Positions 12,333 through 17,369 of a DNA stretch of 17,369 bases are shown here, piece by piece. The position numbers and the translations under genes were made by a program. A model generated the notes under the pieces. The model had not been told where the DNA came from and searched no databases. It was given only the letters and a program-made list of their open reading frames with translations. The first letter of the stretch is position 1. Every line of letters begins with the position of its first letter. This DNA is from JAENVT01 sp031404635. Lineage in GTDB: Bacteria > Actinomycetota > Acidimicrobiia > Acidimicrobiales > Ilumatobacteraceae. The stretch is from contig JANNHY010000063.1 of NCBI GenBank assembly GCA_031404635.1, forward strand, positions 1 through 17,369. The letters are read 5' to 3'.

Positions 12333-13262
12333 TTATGGGGTGGCGGCCTCGAGGGCCGGGTCGTTGTGACTGTAGTAGGCGAGTTCGCGACCATGACCTA
12401 CGTCGACTGGTTCAACCACCGACGCCTCCACGGCGAGATCGCCAACGACGCCACCTACACCACCCGAACGAATTCGAAGCCGACGTGATCGAGACCGCGC
12501 CAGGGACCTGTGCGGTAGATCAGCTCCCACTTGTAGAGCCCGTTGAACGACTCTGCTAACGCGTTGTCGTAGCTGTCACCTTTGGATCCGACTGAGGCAA
12601 CGATGGCGTTGTCGGCGAGGCGTTCGCTGTAGCGGATCGACAGGTATTGGACGCCGCGATCGGAGTGATGGACCAGCTGGTTGAGATCGTGGCCGGCGCG
12701 TTGGCGGTTCCACACGGCCATCTCCAACGCGTCGATCGCCAGATCGGAACGCAGCGATCGCGAGGCCTGCCAACCAACGATGAACCGGGAGTGGACGTTG
12801 ATGATGAACGCCACATAGACCCACCCGGTGAACGTCTTGACGTAGGTCAGATCGGCAACCCACAACCGGTTCGGTGCCGGGGCACGGAACCGGCGCTCGA
12901 CCAGATCCGCCGGCCGCGTCTGACGGTCGTCGCTGCGGGTAGTGACCGTGAACGCCTTGCCCCGCCTGGCTCCGCTGAGGCCCTGCTTGCGCATCAACCG
13001 TTCGACGGGTGCAGCGCGCCACGCGGATCCCTTCACGATTCAACTGGGCCCAGACTTTGTCGGCGCCATAGACGAACAGGTTCTCGGCATAGACCCGCCC
13101 GATCTCGACGACCAGCTCGGCGTCGCGGATCGATCTGGTTGACGGCGGTCGTTTGTTAGCCACCCAATACGTGTTCGGGGCGATCTTGCAACCGTGCTCG
13201 GTGAGCACCTTGCAGATCGGCTCGACCCCGAACCGTGATCTGTGTTCGTCGATGAACGCCAC
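12333..13262 (-). pseudogene. IS3-family transposase OrfB (DDE), frameshifted and with an inverted tail segment
   Basis: OrfB starts at GTG 13262, overlapping the orfA stop (TAGTG). It reads VAFIDEHRSRFGVEPICKVL (shown as translated; initiator Met), then YGADKVWAQLNREGIRVARC. Near 13011 an extra C in a CCC run shifts the frame, and it continues as VERLMRKQGLSGARRGK and the rve catalytic core: LWVADLTYVKTF (first Asp), LVHHSDRGVQYLS (second Asp) and DNALAESFNGLYKWELI (Glu), so the DDE triad is complete. After WRGLDHV the sequence abruptly becomes the reverse complement of the expected tail for 101 bp (12481-12381). The original strand then resumes as AYYSHNDPALEAATP and TAA (12335-12333). Enzyme role: cut-and-circularise transposition of its own element. 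Confidence 0.85.
12381..12481 (+). other. 101-bp segment of the transposase tail inverted in place
   Basis: On the plus strand this segment encodes EFATMTYVDWFNHRRLHGEI, then ANDATYTT and PNEFEA, the canonical IS3 OrfB tail, although the rest of orfB is on the minus strand. Flipping exactly 12381-12481 restores DHV-EFAT at one junction and FEA-AYYSHND at the other, in the right order. The segment is one base short of 34 codons (a lost C near TTP). Confidence 0.8.
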
Positions 13263-13450
13263 TATCTCGGCGGTCGCGGGTCGAGCTCCCGCGCGAAGAA
13301 AGCCGCCGCTGATTTCAAGATCTCGTTTGCCCGGCGCAGCTCACGATTCTCACGCTCGAGCTCCTTGAGCCGTTCACGCTCATCAGTGGTCAATCCCGGC
13401 CGCTCGCCGGCATCGACCTCGACGGCGCGGACCCAGACCCGCAAGGCCAA
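13262..13450 (-). pseudogene. IS3-family OrfA, N-terminally truncated
   Basis: The C-terminal part of the IS3 OrfA helix-turn-helix/leucine-zipper protein: ALRVWVRAVEVDAGERPGLT, then the zipper-like DERERLKELERENRELRRAN and EILKSAAAFFARELDPRPPR before TAG (13264-13262). Full-length OrfA proteins have about 40 further residues (the DNA-binding HTH) before the (T)LRxWV block. Here the frame upstream of 13450 quickly reaches a TAG and no HTH is seen, so the 5' end of the element was lost. It normally supplies terminal-repeat recognition to the transposase. Confidence 0.8.
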
Positions 13451-13495
13451 GTGAAATACGGAGCTCTGCAGTCCTCCGAGGGCCTACACGTCGCC

Positions 13496-13618
13496 TCATA
13501 CCTCTACATGGCTGATTTCGAAGGTAGCGGCGCGTTCGATGGCGACGCCGTGCATCGTCAGTGCTTGGCGGACGGTGTGACCTTCGGCGTTGGCGACGAC
13601 TTCGATGAGGAAGCCCAT
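13496..13618 (-). pseudogene. Unassigned 40-codon coding fragment
   Basis: The minus strand from ATG 13618 to TGA 13498-13496 reads MGFLIEVVANAEGHTVRQAL, then TMHGVAIERAATFEISHVEV. Nearly every codon ends in G or C, as in the true genes of this window, so it is probably a piece of a real coding sequence. There is no ribosome-binding site, and the upstream sequence has stops in this frame. It may be the C-terminal part of a saccharopine-dehydrogenase-like oxidoreductase, but I cannot establish that. It lies between the truncated IS3 element and the integrase fragment. Confidence 0.35.
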
Positions 13619-13821
13619 CTAGTGATTCCCGATCTGCGGCCGTGGGCGTTCACGCTACGGATCCCTGGGATCGCGGAGCCTCTCGCATCGGTTCCACACG
13701 CCTAGTAACTGCGGCGACATTTGGGCGCTGTAGGACAATCGGCGGAGCAAGGCAACCCACACCACTCCTTGTTGAGCGCGTGCCCTGGTCGGAATGTGAG
13801 TCCGTTTCAGTGGGCGGCGTT

Positions 13822-13998
13822 TCAGGCGGTGCTCATGACGTGCCAGAGCGTCGCCGATGCCTGCTCGTCTTGCCCGGGCACGGTGTGCGCATACCTGTCG
13901 AAGGTTGTTGAGACGCGCTTGTGGTCGAGCCGGCGCGAAACGACCACGACTGGTAGGCCGGCGTTGAGCATCTCGGTGGCCATGAAATGGCGGAGGTC
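13822..13998 (-). pseudogene. C-terminal fragment of a tyrosine recombinase/integrase
   Basis: The minus strand reads DLRHFMATEMLNAGLPVVVV, then SRRLDHKRVSTTFDRYAHTV and PGQDEQASATLWHVMSTA followed by TGA (13824-13822). This is the end of a tyrosine integrase: the (H)DLRH box with catalytic Arg and His, the LDHK position normally LGH (His/Trp site), and the nucleophile Tyr in FDRYAH. The reading frame is broken exactly where the RIT-type repeat begins: 13998 is the last integrase base and 14001 the first base of GATTATGCCGA. The residues upstream of DLRH, and all other domains, are missing from this side. It is not the continuation of the integrase N-terminus at 8928-9083, which lies on the wrong side for the same strand. 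Confidence 0.8.
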
Positions 13999-14000
13999 CT

Positions 14001-14024
14001 GATTATGCCGACATCGGCATAATC
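14001..14024. repeat. Near-perfect 24-bp palindrome abutting the RIT left end
   Basis: The arms GATTATGCCGA (14001-14011) and TCGGCATAATC (14014-14024) are exact complements around the two bases CA. Two further bases (AC, 14025-14026) separate it from the outermost GATTATGCCGACC of the element. Three half-sites therefore alternate in orientation, each 2 bp apart. Confidence 0.9.
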
Positions 14025-14026
14025 AC

Positions 14027-14054
14027 GATTATGCCGACCTCCGCGTTATGCCGA
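14027..14054 (+). repeat. RIT left terminal inverted repeat
   Basis: Begins GATTATGCCGACCTCCGCG and continues to TTATGCCGA. It contains the motif twice in direct orientation, at 14027 (ATTATGCCGA) and 14045 (GTTATGCCGA), 18 bp apart. It matches the reverse complement of 17342-17369 at 27 of 28 positions. Confidence 0.9.
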
Positions 14055-14100
14055 TGTCGGGGGTGAGGCTGCTGGTGGCTTGAGGTGATCGCCGCGTTCG

Positions 14101-14114
14101 GGTCGGCATAACGC
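14101..14114 (-). repeat. Inner, inverted motif copy in the RIT left end
   Basis: GGTCGGCATAACGC faces the opposite way to the two outer motifs and lies about 50 bases before the ritA start, in the probable promoter region. Binding here could let a recombinase control its own operon (inference). Confidence 0.7.
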
Positions 14115-14164
14115 TGCGGGTCTGACCGATCGTGTTCTTCTCGATTCGAGAGAAGGAGGCAGTC

Positions 14165-15382
14165 ATGGTCGGACCGTCGAGCAGGGTGAGCAGGGTGTTG
14201 ATGACGGGGCCGTTGGCTCCGTTTGCTGTCGCGTACGGGTTGGAGCTGAAGGAGCGTGGTTACACGCCGTTGACGATCGTCAACCAGTTGCGTGAGGCGG
14301 CGCGGTTGAGTCGTTGGCTCGAGGCTGGTGGGTTGACGGCTGCGGAGTTGACCGGCGACCGGATCGATGAGTTCCTCGTGTTGCGGCGCGCTGGTGGTTC
14401 TTGTCGTACGTCGCGTCCGCCGCTGCTGTGTTTGTTGGACATGCTCGGCGTACTTGGTGTGTGTCACGCAGCCGAGGAGATGTCGCAAACGAGCTCGCCG
14501 ATGGAGGTGCTGTTGGAGTCGTTCGAGCGCTATCTGCTGTGTGAGCGCGGCCTGGCGGCTGGCACGGTCCGCGGGTATGTGTCGCACGCACGTCGGTTTC
14601 TGGACGGGCTCTCACCGGCCGGTGGGCTGGCGTGTGTGACCGCGAGGGAGGTGACGGGTGCGGTGCTGCGCGAGTCGGTGGCGGTGTCGGTGAGCGCGAC
14701 GCAGAACTTCGTAACGGGGTTGCGCTCGTTTATTCGCTTCTGTTTCGTCGAGGGACTGGTCGGGTCCGATCTGTCGCAGGCGGCGTTGCCGGTGACGGGT
14801 CGGCGGCGTTCGTCGTTGCCGAGGGGGATCAGCAAGGCGGATGCGGATGCGCTGATCGGGTCTTGCGATCGTCGTTCGGCGCTGGGTCGGCGTGACTACG
14901 CGCTGATCGTCACGTTGTTGCGGCTCGGGTTGCGCAGAAGTGAGCTGGCCGATCTCCGGTTGGAGGACATCGATTGGCGGTCGGGCGAGTTGGTGGTGCG
15001 CGGCAAGGGTGGCCGCGAGGACCGGCTGCCGTTGCCGTGCGATGTGGGCGAGGCGATCGCTGCCTATCTGCGCCGTGGGCGTCCGGTCAGCGATCGGAGG
15101 GAGGTGTTCTTGCGGGCGAGGGCGCCGTTCGATCCGATCGCGTCCGGCACGGTGGCTTCGACCGTGCGTCGGGCCTGCCGGCGAGCAGGGGTGGCGGAGG
15201 TCGGTTCGCACCGTCTGCGGCACACGGCGGCCTGTGAGATGGTCGCTGCCCAGGTCTCGCTGGTGGAGATCGCGCAGGTGCTGCGCCATCGCAGTCTGCA
15301 GTCCACGGCGATCTACGCCCGCGTCGATCTGGATCGGTTGCGGCTGCTGGCCCAGCCCTGGCCGGGGGGTGAGCAGCGATGA
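14165..15382 (+). CDS. ritA: RitA-type tyrosine recombinase
   Basis: A 405-residue tyrosine recombinase, first of the trio. The N-terminal half (20-200) is a double core-binding/SAM-like region, including RGYTPLTIVNQLREAARLSR (31-50) and a second ERGLAAGTVRGYVSHARRFL. The catalytic domain follows with R257 (GLRRSELADL), K281 (GKGGRED), H349 and R352 (SHRLRHTAA), H375 (LRHRSLQST) and nucleophile Y384 (AIYARV), a complete R-K-H-R-H-Y set. ATG 14165 is chosen because AAGGAGG (14153-14159) lies 5 bases upstream; the upstream GTG at 14132 has no such site. It ends in an ATGA overlap with ritB. Its codons favour G-ending triplets (GTG, TTG, GCG), unlike ritC. Role: strand exchange at the element ends with RitB and RitC; the division of labour in the family is not established. 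Confidence 0.9.
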   Translation: MVGPSSRVSRVLMTGPLAPFAVAYGLELKERGYTPLTIVNQLREAARLSRWLEAGGLTAAELTGDRIDEFLVLRRAGGSCRTSRPPLLCLLDMLGVLGVCHAAEEMSQTSSPMEVLLESFERYLLCERGLAAGTVRGYVSHARRFLDGLSPAGGLACVTAREVTGAVLRESVAVSVSATQNFVTGLRSFIRFCFVEGLVGSDLSQAALPVTGRRRSSLPRGISKADADALIGSCDRRSALGRRDYALIVTLLRLGLRRSELADLRLEDIDWRSGELVVRGKGGREDRLPLPCDVGEAIAAYLRRGRPVSDRREVFLRARAPFDPIASGTVASTVRRACRRAGVAEVGSHRLRHTAACEMVAAQVSLVEIAQVLRHRSLQSTAIYARVDLDRLRLLAQPWPGGEQR

Positions 15383-16299
15383 GCGCGCTCAGCTCGCACG
15401 TCGAGGACTATCTGCGGCTGCGCCGCGCTTTGGGGTTCAAGCTCGAGCGGCACGGCTGGTTGCTGGCTCAGCTGATCGCTCATCTGGAGGCCGCTGGCTC
15501 ACCGATCCTGACCAGCGAGCTGGCTATCGGCTGGGCGCGACTGCCGGTGGCGGCGCGCCCTAACCATTGGGCGCAACGTCTGGCCGTGGCGCGTGGGTTC
15601 GCCCGTTACATGCACACGATCGATCCGGCCACCGAGGTGCCGCCGCCGGGTGTGTTCCCCGCTCGCCGGCACCGTCCCGCTCCCTACCTGTGGTCGGCGC
15701 AGGACATCTGCCGTCTGCTCTCCGGCGCCCGTGCGTTGCGCTCGCCGTTGCGGGCAACCACCCATGAGGCACTGTTCGGTCTGCTCGCCACCACCGGCAT
15801 GCGGGTCGGGGAAGCGATCGGTCTGAACCGCGACGACGTTGACCTCGACACCGGTGTGATCACCATCCGTGAGGCTAAGTTCGACCGGTCGCGGCTGGTG
15901 CCGCTGCACCCAAGCGTGACGGAGGCGCTGGGTCGTTATGTCGCCGAGCGCGACCGGCTGTGCCCCATGCCGCGTTCGACGTCGTTCTTCGTCTCCACCG
16001 TGGGCACGCCGCTCGGTCGCAGCGCCGTAGCCAAAACGCTCAGGGAGATCACGATCGAGATCGGCGTGTGCACCGACACCGTTCGCCCTCGGGCACATGA
16101 CCTGAGGCACAGCTTTGCAGTCCAGACCCTGATCGGCTGGCAGCGATCCGGTGTCCACGTCGATGAGCACATCGCCGTGTTGTCGACCTTCCTCGGACAC
16201 GTCGCCCCAGCAGACACGTACTGGTATCTGTCGGCGTCACCCGAGCTGATGGAACTCGCCGCCCAGCGGCTCCACGACCGCTTCGGGAGCCGGCGATGA
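15379..16299 (+). CDS. ritB: RitB-type tyrosine recombinase
   Basis: A 306-residue tyrosine recombinase, second of the trio. Its N-terminus (HVEDYLRLRRALGFKLERHG, 7-26) is typical of the RIT middle protein, which recognises a short arm. Catalytic residues are complete: R142 (TGMRVGEAIGL), K167 (REAKFDRSRLVPL), H240 and R243 (RAHDLRHSFA), H274 (FLGHVAPADT) and Y283 (YWYL), with the same 9-residue His-Tyr spacing as RitA. The DTYWYLSASPELM block is a hallmark I associate with this subfamily. The start overlaps the ritA stop (ATGA, 15379-15382) and its stop overlaps the ritC start in the same way (16296-16299), so the three proteins should be made in fixed proportion by coupled translation. Confidence 0.9.
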   Translation: MSALSSHVEDYLRLRRALGFKLERHGWLLAQLIAHLEAAGSPILTSELAIGWARLPVAARPNHWAQRLAVARGFARYMHTIDPATEVPPPGVFPARRHRPAPYLWSAQDICRLLSGARALRSPLRATTHEALFGLLATTGMRVGEAIGLNRDDVDLDTGVITIREAKFDRSRLVPLHPSVTEALGRYVAERDRLCPMPRSTSFFVSTVGTPLGRSAVAKTLREITIEIGVCTDTVRPRAHDLRHSFAVQTLIGWQRSGVHVDEHIAVLSTFLGHVAPADTYWYLSASPELMELAAQRLHDRFGSRR

Positions 16300-17285
16300 G
16301 CGCGCTCGCCCCCGCCCTGCAGGCCTACTTCACCGATCGGCTGATCAGCCAGCGCGCCGCCAGTTCGAACACGATCGCCGCCTACCGGACCACGTTCCGG
16401 CTGCTGTTGGGCTTCGCCTCCAACCGGATCGGAACAACCCCGAGCAGCCTCGACATCGCCGAGCTCGACGCCCCGCTGATCGCCGCGTTCTTGGACCACC
16501 TCGAACGCGACCGGCACAACCGTCCCGCGACGCGCAACAACCGTCTCGCCGCGATCCACTCGCTGTTCGCCTACCTCGCGCTCGGCCACCCCGAACACGC
16601 CGGCTCGATCCAACGGGTGCTCGCGATCCCGCCGAAACGGACCGAACGCAACCTGCTCACCTACCTCACCGAGCCCGAAGTCGACGCCCTCCTCGACAAA
16701 TGCGACCAAACCACCCGCACCGGCCGACGCGACCACGCCATGTTCGCGCTGACCATCCAGACCGGACTACGGATCTCCGAGCTCGCCGGGCTCAACTGCC
16801 ACGACATCACCCTCACCACCGGCGCACACGTGCACACCATCGGCAAAGGCAGAAAGGAACGACGCACACCACTCCTACCGACCACCACCACCATCCTCAA
16901 AACCTGGCTCAAAGAACGCGCCGGGGCTCCCAGCGATCCGCTGTTCCCCACGATCACCGGCACACGCCTCAGCCGCGACGCAATCGAAAGGCGCCTCGCC
17001 CACCACGTCACCCTCGCCACCGCGAGCTGCCCCTCCATCGGCACCAAACGCGTCACCACACACACCCTGCGCCACACCGCCGCGATGCGCCTGCTACTCG
17101 CCGGCAACGACATCACCGTCATCGCCCTCTGGCTCGGTCACGAGCAGATCTCGACAACCAATATCTACCTCCACGCCGACATGACCCACAAACAGAGCGC
17201 AATCGACCGAACCACACCAACCACTACCAAACAAGGCCGCTACCGACCCCCCGACAACCTCCTCGCCTTCCTCGAGAACCTCTGA
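16296..17285 (+). CDS. ritC: RitC-type tyrosine recombinase
   Basis: A 329-residue tyrosine recombinase, third of the trio, closest to XerC/D-like layout. The SAM-like N-terminal domain includes SQRAASSNTIAAYRTTFRLL (18-37). The catalytic domain has R159 (TGLRISELAGL), K184 (GKGRKERR), H256 and R259 (HTLRHTAAM), H282 (LGHEQISTT) and Y291 (NIYLHAD), all present. The N-terminus repeats the RitB opening MSAL. The stop codon TGA (17283-17285) is part of the inner right-end motif GATTATGCCGAC, so the gene runs right into the element's end. Codons are strongly C-ended (ACC, CAC, ATC, CTC), opposite to ritA, which points to a different history or strong strand-composition change within a 3 kb operon. 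Confidence 0.9.
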   Translation: MSALAPALQAYFTDRLISQRAASSNTIAAYRTTFRLLLGFASNRIGTTPSSLDIAELDAPLIAAFLDHLERDRHNRPATRNNRLAAIHSLFAYLALGHPEHAGSIQRVLAIPPKRTERNLLTYLTEPEVDALLDKCDQTTRTGRRDHAMFALTIQTGLRISELAGLNCHDITLTTGAHVHTIGKGRKERRTPLLPTTTTILKTWLKERAGAPSDPLFPTITGTRLSRDAIERRLAHHVTLATASCPSIGTKRVTTHTLRHTAAMRLLLAGNDITVIALWLGHEQISTTNIYLHADMTHKQSAIDRTTPTTTKQGRYRPPDNLLAFLENL

Positions 17286-17295
17286 TTATGCCGAC
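17284..17295 (+). repeat. Inner, inverted motif copy in the RIT right end
   Basis: GATTATGCCGAC overlaps the ritC stop codon and faces opposite to the two outer right-end motifs. It mirrors the inner copy at 14101-14114: its distance from the outer end (about 84 bp) is close to that on the left (about 87 bp). Confidence 0.75.
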
Positions 17296-17341
17296 AACCC
17301 GACGCCCCGCACCCCAGCTGAGCAGCGACTACCCGCAGAGG

Positions 17342-17369
17342 TCGGCATAACGCGCAGGTCGGCATAATC
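17342..17369 (-). repeat. RIT right terminal inverted repeat
   Basis: On the minus strand it begins GATTATGCCGACCTGCGCG and continues to TTATGCCGA. Motifs sit at 17369 (outer) and 17351 (second), 18 bp apart as on the left. One mismatch in 28 relative to 14027-14054. The window ends exactly at the last base, so the outer junction cannot be seen. Confidence 0.9.

Larger units (their letters stand above)
12302..13450 (-). mobile_element. Truncated IS3-family insertion sequence
   Basis: The element runs on the minus strand. Its 3' end is marked by TGAATCGCCCCGGGTTTGGT at 12302-12321, which looks like an IS3-type terminal repeat. Its 5' end, with the start of orfA and the other terminal repeat, is missing beyond about 13450. 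It carries a truncated orfA (13262-13450) and an orfB (12333-13262) with a frameshift near 13011 and an inverted segment at 12381-12481. All three lesions make it inactive on its own. Confidence 0.8.
14027..17369 (+). mobile_element. Recombinase-in-trio (RIT) element, apparently intact
   Basis: 3,343 bp with three consecutive overlapping tyrosine recombinase genes filling almost the whole length, and matching inverted ends. This is the defining layout of RIT elements. Left end 14027-14054 and right end 17342-17369 are 28-bp inverted repeats with one mismatch. Inside each end is an additional, oppositely oriented motif copy (14101-14114 and 17284-17295). All three recombinases retain the complete catalytic set, so the element may be mobile. 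Its left neighbour is a severed integrase gene; its right neighbour lies outside the window. Confidence 0.9.

Noticed and set aside
12381..12481. A second, opposite-facing IS3 copy
   Set aside because: The flanking minus-strand sequence resumes exactly where the flipped segment would end, so a single copy with an internal inversion explains all of it.
14001..14054. Chromosomal dif site or integron attC
   Set aside because: The repeated motif does not resemble dif, there is no integron integrase, and the same motif recurs at both ends of the recombinase trio, which identifies it as the element's own end sequence.
14612..15289. 225-codon minus-strand frame opposite ritA, and similar frames opposite ritB and ritC (15499-16200, 15936-16736)
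   Set aside because: These are mirror frames of the recombinase genes, low in hydrophobic residues or dominated by Arg/His/Gln, with no start signals.

Overview
The window is a high-GC chromosomal or plasmid segment whose codon use (strong G/C third positions), leaderless promoter, DUF433/DUF5615 pair and F420-type oxidoreductase fit an actinobacterium. I cannot place it to genus. It is an accessory region: short functional operons sit among the remains of several mobile elements.

Layout. 1-90: start of an unrecognised gene running off the left edge (minus). 144-468: frameshifted 3' part of an aminoglycoside phosphotransferase (APH(6)/hydroxyurea kinase type). 815-2203: secreted vanadium-haloperoxidase/PAP2-type protein (minus). 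2447-2614: C-terminal scrap of a NucA/NucB-type nuclease. 3049-3761: two small unknown genes. 4140-5069 and 6479-7408: two paralogous MDR-type NADPH oxidoreductases, with an HxlR regulator (5917-6336) divergent from the second. The second heads an overlapping operon with an F420/NADP-type reductase (7405-8073) and a SnoaL-like protein (8066-8542). Remnants of IS5-type and IS630-type transposases lie between the paralogues. An 11-bp motif is shared by both paralogue promoters and may be the HxlR operator.

8543-13998 is a mobile-element graveyard. It holds an integrase N-terminal fragment beside the 3' half of a tRNA-Gly (an att-like scar), then a DUF433/DUF5615 toxin-antitoxin pair with a frameshifted toxin, a RibD/DHFR-like reductase and an ArsR-SRPBCC pair. 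A 94-bp inverted repeat (87/94 identical) flanks the last three modules. Next come a truncated IS3 element in which exactly 101 bp of the transposase tail is flipped in place, an unassigned coding scrap, and the C-terminal piece of a tyrosine integrase.

14027-17369 is the most interesting system: an apparently intact recombinase-in-trio (RIT) element. It carries three overlapping tyrosine recombinases (ritA-ritB-ritC), each with all six catalytic residues, bounded by 28-bp inverted repeats (27/28). Each end carries the same motif three times in a mirror-symmetric layout. Just outside the left end a further pair of half-sites forms a near-perfect 24-bp palindrome that directly abuts the broken integrase gene. 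The right end coincides with the end of the window.
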